Source: Gnetum montanum (lineage: Eukaryota > Streptophyta > Gnetopsida > Gnetales > Gnetaceae). Taken from it: a stretch of DNA of 64,000 nucleotides. Each line of letters begins with the position of its first letter. Position 1 is the first letter of the stretch. Below are positions 1 through 11,977 of this stretch, one piece after another. Both the position numbers and the translations under genes were made by a program. Location: the NCBI GenBank assembly GCA_015680685.1, contig MNCI01028772.1:135749-199748 (forward strand), given 5' to 3'. A model generated the notes under the pieces. That model was given only the letters and a program-made list of their open reading frames with translations. It was not told where the DNA came from and ran no database searches.

Positions 1-1385
1 TCACGTACTTGATAGCGAGGACCCGATATTGCAGCCCATCAAAAATAGGGTACTTAGAAAAATTTAAAATTTTTTGAAACTCCAAGGTATTAACTGATAA
101 CTTTAGGTCAATGTAAAGGGTCCAAGGTAATATAAACTAGTCTTGAAGGCACAAAAGGTATAATGGTATAAAATCTAACAATGAAATTCATGAAGAGTAT
201 GAGGACAAACGACATGTTTTGGCTCATAGGAACATTTAAACCAAAAGGATGATAAGGGAAAGAAGAATGTTGGTAATACTTGGAGAGTATAAGATGATGT
301 ATGGGAGATGTGTTATGAGTGCAAATTACAAGGATTACACAAGTGGGTCCTTCCCAAAGTAGGTTCCAACCTATAATGCCCTTGCATAACCACACCTTAA
401 AATGTTTGTAGGCACTAGAAGGGTTAAATGTAGTCTACACCGATTTCACAAAACACAGACATGTAGATATCACAGCGATGAGATATGAATCCCATGCTAT
501 CCAAGTCACAAGTCACAATTACATGAACAATGAGATGAGGTAAATTGTAGAAGGGATTGCAGAGATTGTGACACAAGGTAACTAACTCAAGGCATAATGA
601 ATCTTGCGTGTAAGGCATGATTAGTGTGTCATTAGCCTGTCACTCCAAAATTAGGACCAACTCCATGCCTCTGATTCATGACATCACATTGCTTCATCCA
701 ATGATGGAAAACCATAAGAGCACCATAATAGCAAGGTGTACGATCACTTGGCATTTCGTTCAAGGGAGGAGTGATTTTGCTTTGTGGCACTTGTTTTCAT
801 TTTTTTGAAGTATTGCTTAATCGAAAGAAGATGCCTACCTTCAGGCATGGGTGCATGTCTTTCCAATGGGACACTCTAGAATAGCATTATTATTATTTTT
901 TCTAGTTGAGTGCCTTTTGATTACTCTTACTCCCATTTTTCATTAGATCCATAAGGATCTTAGTACAACCAAGCTACATGATAACTCCTACAAATATTAC
1001 CAAAGAGAATCCACAAGTCCCCTTGATGTCACACCCTGGTCATTCCCTCTTGGTCCATCCTTCTTCACTTTGGGTATAATGAGCACAAGGTTACTTTAAT
1101 TTTTAATGATTAGGAATATCATTGTACCTAGGGTAGAACCTCTTATTAATAGAATGGGTGGGTGGATGTGATGGGCTCATTATTCAAGTAATTAGTCACC
1201 TGAGACTTGATAGCATAAAATAATACCTCAACCAATGGTTCACATGAGTGTTTTATTCGTAGATGAGATTAATCATAAAGAGACAAAAGGACAAAATACA
1301 AAACAATAAATTGAAAGATGAAAAACTAGAAAACAAAATATTGTAAAATTAAAGAAAAGGAAAACATTTATTAATTCTACTATTG
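1..1385 (-). other. Post-gag 3' region of element A, no pol
   Basis: No gene is supported; short open frames at 108-395 and 424-618 (minus) are not convincing. Three blocks match other elements. About 341-392 carries the conserved block also found in B (22978-23040) and C (about 32577-32612). About 617-1030 matches the reverse complement of B 22330-22650. About 1010-1380 matches C 33240-33640. In B these sequences lie downstream of integrase. Confidence 0.75.
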
Positions 1386-3382
1386 TTAGAATGGGGAATA
1401 CCCCCCATAACTAAATGGTTGAGCATAGCTAGAATTAATAAATGGAAGGTTGGGATCCTTGCATGTTGAAAATATTGGGACTTGGTCATACTTACCCCAT
1501 TGGGGTTCACACACTTGATTAGAGTTCACATAGTGGGGCAAGTTATAAGATATGGTTAATTTATAAGAAGTTGACCTACTATGGTACTTGTGATCATAAG
1601 ATGGTATGCAGGGATCAACATGTCTCCCCATGTGGCTATATTCATTGGGCTTCATAGTTGTTGGAGTATTGCTTGGTGGCCCAGGTAAAGTAACATGAGG
1701 CATTGGGTTCGAAGAGGAAGATGCACCACAATGTTGGAATTGTGTTGAGTTGGTAGTTATAGTGGTTTTTGAACTATGGTATCCTTTTCTACGGTCACAT
1801 ATAAAGAAGGGATGCCTATGATGTTGTGGAGGATTCCCACTATTGTTGATAGTAGAAGCACAAGTAATGTTCGTGGGTTAATGCTATGATGCAAATCCCT
1901 CAGGTACAATTGGTGGCAATGTAGAAGGAGGTGAAGGATGAGAATGTTGAAATTGAGGAGAAGTTTAATGTACACGAGGTGGTGGTCTTGTTGGAGAGGA
2001 TATGGGTTGATAGTATTGAGGAGAATAATAATAATGTGGCAAGATAGAAGATGTTGACCTAGTTGGGGAAATAGGATGTTAAACTTGATAAGCACTTAGG
2101 TTTGGATGGTATGAAGGGTGTGACTAGTTTGGGGATGGCCTTCCCCACAACTGGGATTGTTGCCACTGTGATCAAACACAGTATCTCTATACGAACTCTG
2201 GATGTAACACTCTTTCCCAATGCTCATGTAAATGTGACAAGATTGGGCATTTGCCCTTGGGGTGATTGTACAAGAAAATGTTGCATAGATACGTATGATT
2301 GGTAGTTAAGTTCTTATTCTTTTCTACCCTTCTTTTCAATTTTCTAAAGGTGTTTTTTCCTATTTCTTGGGTTGTCATAATTCTATCTTCAACAATGTTG
2401 GCATATTCTCCATATTTTTTATGCATCCATTCCATCATCTTATTGATCTTTGCCTCAATTTCATTTAATGATTGTAGTGTTGGCAAAGATGATTCCACCT
2501 CCTTGAGTTGAGTTGATTTCTCCTCTTTCAGATTATGGACCTTTGTGGATGTAAGATTTTGGTCCCATTGAGATTTTTTAACATTCTTCCATCTAGCAAT
2601 TTCTCCTTCTTCTTTTTCTACCCGCTTGATAAGCTCTTGGAATTGATGGGTTTGTAGCTCATATAGTTGACCTCGAGCATACATCCCTAGGGTTTCCCTT
2701 GTTTCATTACGGAGCCCATCTATGATATGGTACATTAGCCTTTCCTCGGAGAACTCATGGCCTAGGCAGTTATTTAACAATGCATAATATCTTTCTAAGG
2801 TCATGTCCAAGGGTTCATGTTGTGCTTGTTTCCACTCTTGGATTTTTTTCCTTAAGGCTGACACTCTTGCATAAGTTTGATATCTTTTGTTGAAGAGTTC
2901 TACCATTATTGGCCAATGTCAGATTGATTTTGGTTTTAAAGACCTATACCATACTTTTGCATGGCCAATGAGTGTCATAGGAAAGGGCTTAAGCTTTTGC
3001 TATCCATTATCAATGTTGTTCCATGCACAAGAATCATAGAAGGCTTGTAAATGTTGTTGCAAATCTAAATCATAGCCTCCTGAAAACTTAGGAAAGTTGT
3101 TTAAGTCAAGCCTAGGTAGACAGCTTTCCTTACAATGCTTGTGGGATATCCAAATAGCCTCTTGTATTTTTGTTAGACTTGTAGTGGCTAGTAGGGGTTC
3201 ATCATCACTAAGTATGTTATGCATTTGTGATTTGGGACAATTTTGTTTGCGTTTATGCTCATAGGAGACCCTATGTCATATCGGGTACTTCAAACTTCAT
3301 CTTCATCATTATATAATTCATTGGTTCTCTAATGAATTGCCCTACTAGTTGTTGCATTATCATAGTCTTGTGAGAGAGACAT
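1386..3382 (-). pseudogene. gag of element A (longest intact Athila-type gag piece here)
   Basis: Gag forms the particle that packages element RNA. The likely start is the ATG at 3382 (MSLSQDYDN). The frame continues at 3224-3000 and then in a 239-codon open stretch, 2906-2187. That stretch has the Retrotrans_gag core (YYALLNNCLGHEF, then YHIIDGLRNETRETLG) followed by a charged, coiled-coil-like part. A degenerate zinc knuckle (CNIFLYNHPKGKC, about 2260-2222) is followed by a proline/tyrosine-rich tail in two other frames (2095-1757, 1703-1386). The parts are joined by frameshifts, and there is a stop near 2998. The same core is in element B (16680-17100) and element C (36024-35682). The N-terminal FTFILHQD block seen in B and C is not evident here. 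Confidence 0.85.
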
Positions 3383-3504
3383 AGTTGTAAATTTGTGTGT
3401 GATTTAATTGCAATTATTATTATTATTATTTTCTGAAAGATATATCATTAATACTTTGTTACAACAATCTTGTATGATGTAACTAATCTAAATAACTAGC
3501 ACCG

Positions 3505-3522
3505 TCCCTGGCAATGATGCCA
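3505..3522 (-). other. Primer-binding site of element A (tRNA-Asp type)
   Basis: On the element strand it reads TGGCATCATTGCCAGGGA, one base inside the LTR. The 3' end of plant tRNA-Asp pairs with TGGCGCCGTTGCCGGGGA, the usual Athila primer site. All differences are G-to-A or C-to-T changes, as expected of decay in methylated DNA. Confidence 0.8.
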
Positions 3523-3523
3523 A

Positions 3524-4372
3524 TGATGAGTGGTGAGGTACCCCTAAACTTAATCATATGAATACGAGCATTTCACATTTGATCTGGTCAAACTCCACAG
3601 ATGGGCTAGTTGTGGTATCCAGAAAGTTACTCATTGATTGTAGTTCACTATCTTCCCACCTGGACTAATATTTGCTTGTCACGTATGGTTTAGTGAGGTG
3701 TATGATGTGTTCCTAAACTAATGCTACTCCTAGAGACAATGGAAAATAATCTTTAATTAAGCTAGAAGGAAAGGGAGAGAGAGTTAAACTAAGAGGAGAT
3801 AGGGAGAGAGAATCTAAGCTAGCCTAAGTGCAATAAGCATCTGTTCCTTAATCATTCGTACACATCTCAAACCTCGTGCATGACTACCACCGGGATTACC
3901 AAGTGCATGGCCCAAGTACGCTATTGGGATACCAAGTAGTTGCACATAGATGCTTGTGATTAAGTCATACTCATTCTACATTTAATGATGATAACAATTA
4001 AGTAATTAAACTAAGTGAATGCTACAATGATGAAGTAATCTTGATCTTTATTTTTGGTCATGTGCATGTCCAAGTACGTCACACTCAAATAAAGGATGTT
4101 GTACAATTACAATCATCACACTGTGGGCATGCACTAGGAGAAAGTGTTGAGAAGAACTAAAAAATGAACTAACTTCTATCTACTAACTAAAAAAACTAAC
4201 TATTTCCAAAACTAACTCCTCTTGTGTGCCTACATGTGTATTTATAGGCTCACCCAGGAGTCACGATATCATGTATCTGATACCATTATTTGGGCTGTGA
4301 TTTTGCGTACTCGATATCATGGATATGATATCAGGGGTTTGATATCGTAGCTTGATGAATCATGAATCATCA
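3524..4372 (-). repeat. 5' LTR of element A
   Basis: On the plus strand it starts TGATGAGTGGTGAGG and ends AATCATCA, so on the element strand it has TG...CA ends. It aligns along its length with the two LTRs of element C (31081-31868 and 37289-38068), including shared stretches on the pattern 'accaccgggattaccaagtg'. A TATA-like CTATAAATAC on the element strand lies near 4238-4246. Several GATATC palindromes crowd the U3 end (about 4265-4350). Confidence 0.88.
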
Positions 4373-6093
4373 AAATTTATCTTAAATTACCCTTTATATT
4401 TCCTTGTTAAAATTTTTTAACTTACCAGCATCTTTATTTGTCACGAAACACCATGTTGCCCAATTAATTGAGACTATTGTTGGGTTTCCATACCCATATG
4501 GGAGGCACCCTAGGTAATAGTCTCTCTAAACAAGTTCTTTTAGGTGTTGATGTGTCCAAAATTTAAGCATCAACACCCAAATGGATGCAAAATGTTGTAG
4601 AGGAAGTAGTAATGAAAGGATAGTTAGCATATGAAATCCATCCCTTATAAATAACGTTCATCTTCTCTCATACTACAATCCACTACTCTCCACTCAATCC
4701 TCTGGCATTCTTTAAATCCTTTCCATGTCCTACCTCATCAAGTTTTTTTCTTCTTCTTATTTTCACACCATACTTTTCCTATGGATCCATCAAAAATGGA
4801 AGAAGCATTGTAACATAAAATACTAAAAGGCTTTTCACTAAAGGCTCAATCCTTGGCCTTCCAATTATGGTTCCAAAAGGTTTGGTAAGGTACACCCCGT
4901 AGAATTAACTATAATATAATGATCAAAATTGAAACATAACATCTTCAATGCATCATGAAACATATCAAGCATGATCTTCATGCATATCATCATCAAAGTT
5001 ATCAGAATTATGATAGAGTCAAAAGCATAAATCTTCATACATCTCCATTACATACATAAGTTCATTTGAGGTTCCTTAGCATCTATAAAATTGAGAGGGC
5101 TATTGAGTGGCATTAAGAAACTTCAAATAAAAGAGCTCATGCTTGCAAGAATTGAAGAGGAGAAAAATGGGTTGAAGCTAAAATGATTTCAACTCGAAAA
5201 ATCTTTGAACATAAACATATAAATGAAGAGAGAGCTTGGTTTATTCAATCAACAAATACTCAAGACAAGAAAAAATGAGAGGGGTTCCATCCCTATTTAT
5301 ATTTCAAGGTTGAGGAATTTACCATACATTACTCAACATGAAGAGTCCTAGTCCTAACTTTTTTCTGAGTCAAGCTCTTAATCTATCCTTCTTCTAAGAT
5401 CCAAAACCATAAAATATTACACTTCTAACTATTACTATGGCTTTATAATGTGACTTTTAAACATCAAAGACTGTAAATACTACATGGACTAAACTCAACA
5501 TAGAAAAAAGCATGGACTATAATGGAGTAATAAATTGAGGAGATGGCCACACATTCATATTATCTCTAATAGTATCTCATTAAGCCACTAGAAGAAGCCT
5601 CATTATTTGAAATTCAACAATAATTGATAAAAAATATGCTTACCAAACTTAAGTCATTAGTAGATACATCACCATTAGCATTCAATCATTATTATTTATA
5701 TGTACTTACCTATAAAAGCCACAAGTAAATGAAGCTACTTGCAGCACTTACAACTGCTAACACTCTATTTAGTTAACACTTTCGATTATATATATGCTTT
5801 ACTACCATAATTTATGTCCCATATCACATCCCATGATGATGCATTTTAACACCTAACTACATCTTGTATCCTATACCATATTTTGTGACTAATGTTTTAT
5901 TGACTATGATCTCACTATAATCTTATTGTTGTTCATAATGCACAACTATGGGTGCATCATGAACCTAACTTAACTTGCATTATGTGTTGTAGAACTCACT
6001 CCAACTAGGCTATGATTATAACACTACTTCAGTACAACTTATGGTAAATAAACTATGACTTTAGGATAACTCATAGTCATTTTCTAAAAAATA
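4373..6093. other. AT-rich unassigned DNA
   Basis: No protein domain or LTR pair is recognised. It holds a perfect 10-base inverted repeat (GGTGTTGATG 4543-4552 / CATCAACACC 4568-4577, 15-base loop). It also holds a promoter-like stretch with a short start frame at 4646-4884, listed separately. The rest shows no long open frame on either strand. Confidence 0.6.
4646..4884 (+). pseudogene. Promoter-like stretch and short first-exon-like frame
   Basis: A TATA-like TATAAATAA (4646-4654) is followed by a CT-rich leader typical of plant 5' UTRs. The ATG at 4781 opens MDPSKMEEAL, then a stop, then HKILKGFSLKAQSLAFQLW, then TTTG followed by GTAAGG, which resembles a splice donor (GT at 4885-4886). 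This could be the broken first exon of a host gene or the 5' end of an unrecognised element. The family is not recognised, and no second exon is visible before 6094. Confidence 0.25.
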
Positions 6094-6514
6094 CATGTAA
6101 CACCCTTAAAATTTTTAGAATGACTCACACTTTTGTTTTTTTTCCTTTACATTGGTTTTGCAATTCTACCTTGGCTTAATAAAGGGTTTTATACCTAGTA
6201 TGTGGTATTTTGTAATTTTTTTTATTATGTGGTATTTTGCAATTCCTTTACATTTCTAGTATGTGGTATTTTGTAATTTTTTTTTATTTTATCATTTTGA
6301 CACAAGACCTAATAATTAGTATAATTGTAGTTTAATTTTTTAAAAAATGAGTCTCACTCCTTTATGATGATATTTGACCTGAGACTTTATAAATGCATGA
6401 TTGTTCTCTTTAGTGGCATGAAAATTCATTAATAGTTTAATCATGCATGAAACTTAATTATTGGTTAATTTTGCTTGAGATCCTATTAACATGATTTTTA
6501 TTTAATAAGTCTCA
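6094..6514 (+). repeat. Chromovirus LTR-like fragment with short tandem repeat
   Basis: It begins TGTAACACCCTTAAAATTTTT, which looks like the start of a Tekay/Del LTR in plus orientation. About 6196-6285 holds three imperfect copies of TAGTATGTGGTATTTTG-type units separated by T runs. Element H abuts at 6515, so this is probably an older LTR into which H inserted. Its other end is not identified. Confidence 0.4.
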
Positions 6515-9317
6515 TGTAACACCTCATCCTACGACATCTGGCTAGAATGAAGTAATGCCTAGGATTGGTAGTAATCCACAATGGAAGCATGACAAACTAA
6601 GAAAATAGTGGTGCATGAAATTATATTAAGAATAAATCACTTAATGCATATATAATATGAAAGGTCAAGCTACACAAAAATCCATGCCAAAGTAAAGACT
6701 AAGCATACATTTCAATTTATAAAACTGTATATCTCTACATAAACAAAAACTTTGTATTGCTCTCATAAGATACAAAAACATATAAACATCATCATATATA
6801 TAAAAGTACAATGAGGATCATACAAATATGAATAGTCCACATGATTGTACATGGAAATATACATCAACTAATCCTTGAAGATTTTTTCCTCTTTTACTCT
6901 CTCTCGTAATGCTCACCTACACCACTGTGGCTTCTACCTGTAACTAAGAAAGGTCAATATAAAACTAAGTCGGAAGCCTTTACACTTCCTTTACTACATA
7001 GTTAACAAGTGTTGCAAAGGAATGGAGTACAAGGAAACCTACATTAATTGTTAATCTTGTCCATGCTTAAAGCAACATATATACATACCATATCACACAT
7101 AACATTGGCATAATCATTACTAAAGAGAATAGATGGCTATCATATAATCATAGATATAATCATTGTCAAACATAATCAATAATATATCCATTACACCACT
7201 CCACATGCATCTCCACTATCATGCCCATGGCATCATACCCATTCCATACCATCAAGTAATACATAGACCTCACAATCATAAATCAATCTTAATATATATT
7301 ACCAATAGTATGACTCACAAATTGATATTATCACATACACCTTTTTCATGTGGTCGCTAACATATTCATACTTAGTGTACATGTAAAATGATGTCATGAG
7401 TACTCATAAAAAACCATTACCTATAGGTCTTTTATTTATCCAACTAGTGCTAAGGCCCATCAACCTATAACCTACAATCACTAGCCTTCAAGAGGATTAA
7501 CTATATGGATGAACACACCTATGTCACGTACTAGCTATAGAGACAAACAAACCAATGCTCTTCCACTCTTAGGATGAGGCCTAAGATAGGAGCCTTACTA
7601 ATGCATCATAGTGGGGTTCAATCCATATTTACCTCTAAGATGCCTCATCAAAATTGGTTCACATCCTTGTGTTAGCACCACTCACCAATGATTGCTACCA
7701 ATGTCATTACAAAGACATGTACAAATCTAGGCTAGCTTAAGCCAACACATGTTGCAAGTACAACACATCCAAAACAAACATACCATGACCACATATATCT
7801 ACATCTAATAGTCACATTTGTTCCATGAAAATAATACCACAACTTGACAAAGCAAAATTTTACATCATAACCATACTTGAAATACATATAATTTTGTGAA
7901 AATGACTACTATTGTAACCTCCAAGATGATATATGCTAAAAGATAAAAAAAAATTTACAATTAGGAAGTACATCATAAGATGATTCCAATGACACTAATT
8001 TCACCTCAATCGAAAAACTAGAAGTAAAATTATATGGATTTTAAATTTAATTAATAAAATAATAAATAATAATATTTAATTACATTAAGTGATAATTGAA
8101 ATTCCTAGAAACTCTTGCACAATAATAGGCCCATAAAATATAATATTTCCATCCATGCCACTCTCATCAATATCACCTTTAGCATTTCAAAAGTCCACAT
8201 CATTTCATGCATCACATATTTATTAATAAAAAATCGACAACCAAACTATAAAATTTTGGGAAATCTACAAGAAAATATGTCCGAATTTAATCTTTTAACT
8301 ATCCACATTGAATGCTTGCATCATTTAATCATATACACTAATCTAGTAAAAAATACATTTAAATGGTAAAGAAAACCCACCAATTCAAATGGTTGTAGTA
8401 AAAAATTTGAAACAAGTATGAAATCCTCAAAAATTTGGAAAAACTCTGTTTCACTCCAAACAAGTTTCATATCCAAATAGATATAATCACAGCAATCCTA
8501 AATCCAATCTCATAACAAAACAAAATCTATCCATAAAGCTCAAAATTTAGAAAAATGTTGAAAAGAAAGAATGGAGAAAGAAACTTAAGAAGAACAAACT
8601 TAGGTTTTGTTTCTATTTCATGAATATAAGAAAGAAAAAAAACCAAATTTCTATGGGTAAATAGTTATGATGTGAGGTGGTGGTATATAAAAAAGACCAA
8701 ATGGAAAAAACTTTTCTTAAAGCATATACTTTTCTTAAAGAAATAAAAGTAAGCTTCTTTTCTGACACACATTGCACATCACATGTAAAATCATATTTTA
8801 CTTTTTAATTTTTTTAAAAAACTAGAACCTTTTTAATAATTCTCTCTCCTCCCTTTCTCCCAACTAATGCTTTGCATTTCAAATATGCATAATGAACATA
8901 TTGGAACTCCAAATTAAAATCCATTTAAACTTATGTGATCCATATCAAACACTCTATACATCCACATGCTAAAATCACATTCAAGCAGTAGACAACATAG
9001 TGCTACAATTCAAACACATAACTACTAAAATCACTCATAGAGTATAAATACATACCAAATAAATGTTCTTGTATCCTAATGCAATATCCTTGCCATTCAC
9101 CTCACCTGTGTAACATATCACACAGGGCTAGTGTACATAATCATGTTAGTCAAGTATGTAAAGACATCATAATCATAACATAAATGCTAAAGTATCATAA
9201 CATATAAAGTGAAATCATAACAAACTAACTCATCCTTAGTAACCCACTGAGACCTCACACTTAATGTATAAATCATAATCGTATGGCCAACCCAATGTAT
9301 CTAAAAGAGATGTAACA
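6515..9317 (-). repeat. 3' LTR of element H (about 2.8 kb)
   Basis: On the element strand it starts TGTTACATCTC, just after a purine tract (AAGGAGGAGAG, about 9318-9328), and ends GGTGTTACA at 6515. Positions 6734-7790 are repeated at 11978-13001, including CATACAAATATGAATAGTC and CTAAGATAGGAGCC / CTAGGATAGAAGCC, which shows that this is the LTR. Open frames inside it (7163-7360, 8115-8369 plus) are not supported as genes. Confidence 0.78.
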
Positions 9318-9334
9318 CTCTCTCCTCCTTGATA

Positions 9335-10700
9335 ATCTTCCATTTAGAAGATCTTAGGATGAGTTACTTACATCTTAGCCTCCACCTTCTAAGTAGCCTC
9401 TAAAGCTCCATGTCTACTCTATAAAACCTTAACCATAGGCACAACTTCACTAGATAGTTGTCACGCCTTGTGATCAACAATATTTACTAGATGCTTTACA
9501 TATATTGACATTAGACTGTAGTTGTTTTCTTGAATGATCAATCACATGATGTTCATTAGACACATAACATAATACCATAGATACATGAAACACACCATGT
9601 ACACGCATCAACTAAGGAGGTAATGCTATTCAATAGGTCATCTTCCAATCCTCTGTAATACATCAAAAGGACCAATGTACATAGGAGCCAATTTCTCCTT
9701 TTAGCTAAATTGTGTAAGGCCCTTCATGGGAGAAACACAAAGAAATACATGATCCTCAATTGCAAACTCTAGTGGTCTTCAATGTCAATTAGCATATGCT
9801 ACTTGCCTATCATATGTAGCTCTTAATCTATCTTAAATCTTCTGAACTTTCCTTGTGGTTTGCCTCATTAAATCTATGCTCACTTCATGGTGATCTTCTA
9901 TGGTATCCCAACATAAAGGTATTATAAATGGTGTACCATATAGAATCTCATATGGTATTGCTTGAAAACTATCTTGATAGCTATTATTATATGAAAATTT
10001 AGCAAGTGGTAGCATCCAATCCTAGTCATCTCTAAACTACAAAGCATAAGTGCTCAACAAATCCTCAAGAATTTGATTCACTTGCTTAGTCTCATAATTA
10101 GTTTGTGGATGATATGTGGAACTCATGTTTAACCTTGTACCCAGCTCCTTTTGAAATGCCTACCAAAAATGTAACATGAATTAAGCATCTCTATCACTAA
10201 TAATCCACATTGGTCCACCATGCAACTACACTATCTCTACAAGAAAGAGATGAGTAGTCTCTACTACACTCATTGATGCTTATGTGGCAAGGAAATGGGT
10301 AGAATTTTTTAATAAGTTAACAACAACTAATATAGTATCATGGCTAGTGCAAGCTTGTGGAAGACCAACAATGAAATCCATACCAACAGCATTCCATTTC
10401 CACTAAGGAATATTCTGGAAATGTAAATATCCTCTAAATGTCTAATGCCATATCTTCACTTGTTGATAAATTACACATTGGGAGACATACTTTCCTACAT
10501 TCCTCTTCATACAAGGCTACCAATACATCCATCATAAACCCTAGTCCATCTTCTAACTACCTAGATGCATTTAGTATCTACTCATGTGGGCCTCATTCAT
10601 CAACTAAAATCATAGAGCTTCTAGAACACATACTCAATCATCTCTTTGTAACACACCATGACTATTCACAAAGAATGGTTCATCAAAGGTGATATGTTAC
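9335..10700 (-). pseudogene. Integrase with C-terminal chromodomain of element H
   Basis: Integrase inserts the DNA copy, and the chromodomain directs it to chromatin. On the minus strand the core shows MDFIVGLPQ (about 10390), IISDRD (second catalytic D kept), then HPQTNYETKQV, where the usual catalytic E of this region reads K. The best open piece is 10015-9833 (MLPLAKFSYNNSYQ, IPYEILYGTPF). The end carries a chromodomain-like tail (IYVKHLVNIVDHKA, then SRHGALEAT, THPKIF; about 9510-9340) close to the 3' LTR. Several frameshifts and stops make it non-functional. Confidence 0.85.
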
Positions 10701-10739
10701 CTCAAATATTAATACCATGAATCATGTTGGTATTTCTTT

Positions 10740-11976
10740 TTAATCTTCTCATATAAATCTAACTGGCTCATCAAGCTGTTAAGCTTACTAGCCACCTTGC
10801 CTAATGCATCAACTACTTTGTTTTCCTCACTAGGCTTGTATTTAATAGTGAAATTAAAGTTAGTAATCAACTCCACCCATCTACATTGTCACAATTTTAA
10901 CTGTGACTACCTCATAAAATATTGACAACTCTTATAATCATTCCAAATAGTAACCTACTCATCATATAGATAATGCTGCCAAATCTTCAATGTGAATCTC
11001 ATAGCATCCAAATCTAAATCATGCATGGAATATTTGGTTTCACGTGGCCTCAATTAACAAAATACATATGCCACAACCTATCCATTTTTCATCATCATAT
11101 AACTAAATCCATTCCTTGAAGCATTAGTGCTAACATTATATGGGTGTCTTGGTGTAGGAGATACTAACATTGGATCAATTACCAATCTATGCTTCAACAC
11201 CTTAAATGTAACCTAACAAACTAAGCTCCAAGCAAAGCTAGTCTTCTTCCTCAACAATCAAGTTAAAGAAGATGTTATGCAAGAAAATTTTTCCACAAAC
11301 CTATGGTAATAACCTACTAATCCCAAGAAGCTTCATACCTCTACTACTAATTGCAGCATAGACCAATCATAAACAATTGCAATCTTTGTAGTATCCACAA
11401 AGATACCAATGAGATATCAATTCTTGATACCACATGCCCTAAGAATTAAATCTTTAAGTACAAAAATGAACACTTGGATGGCTAAGTGCATAGTTGGTAC
11501 TCCCTTAGAGTTTGTAATACCATCCATAAGTTCATTGCATGTAATTGCTCATCAAGAGAATATACCAAGATATCATCTATGAACACAGTCACAAACTAAT
11601 CTAGAAATGGGTACATCACATGTTCATGAGGTGCATGAAAATTTTTGGTGCATTCATCAACCTAAATGAAATCACCATAAACTCATAATAATTGTATCAA
11701 GTTTTGAATGTTGTCTTTGATACATCTTGCTCACTAACCTACACGTGATGGTATCCAGACTTGAGATTAATCTTTGAAAATACATGAGCTTCCAAAAGTT
11801 GATCAAGCAAGTTATGAATGTGTAGTAGAGGATATTTATTTTTCATAGTCACTAAATTTAGCTACCTATAATCTATGCATAGTAGCAAACTTCCATCCTT
11901 ATTTTTAACAAATAACACTAGTGCATCCCACAGTGATACACTACATTTGATTTGCACTAACCCATTGAATTCTACA
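10740..11976 (-). pseudogene. RT and RNase H of element H
   Basis: Reverse transcriptase copies element RNA and RNase H removes the RNA strand. On the minus strand the RT shows [20 protein letters not shown], then VFIDDILVYS (the catalytic YxDD-type box, here FIDD, about 11590) and FLGHVVS. RNase H follows with STNASRNGF and ETKYSMHDLDLDAM (about 11030-10980), then NFNFTIKYKPSEENKVVDAL (about 10860-10800). Stops and frameshifts interrupt the frame. The RT N-terminus abuts LTR sequence at 11978, so no protease or gag precedes it. Confidence 0.85.
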
Positions 11977-11977
11977 T

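Larger units (their letters stand above)
1..4372 (-). mobile_element. Element A: Athila-type LTR retrotransposon, non-autonomous, partial
   Basis: This is the 5' part of an Athila-type Ty3/gypsy element read on the minus strand: LTR (4372-3524), tRNA-Asp-like primer site, gag (about 3382-1386) and the post-pol region (1385-1). The 3' LTR lies left of the window. No protease, RT, RNase H or integrase is seen. The DNA after gag aligns directly with the region that follows integrase in element B (22330-23420), so pol looks deleted, not merely mutated. Element C has much the same arrangement. The target duplication cannot be checked because one end is missing. Confidence 0.82.

Noticed and set aside
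1-41. Left end as the 3' LTR edge of element A (ends CCCATCA)
   Set aside because: It aligns better with the internal post-pol region of B near 23270-23420, and no purine tract precedes it on the element strand.
7163-8369. Small plus-strand frames in the H 3' LTR
   Set aside because: LTR sequence; not kept in the second LTR copy at 11978-13001.
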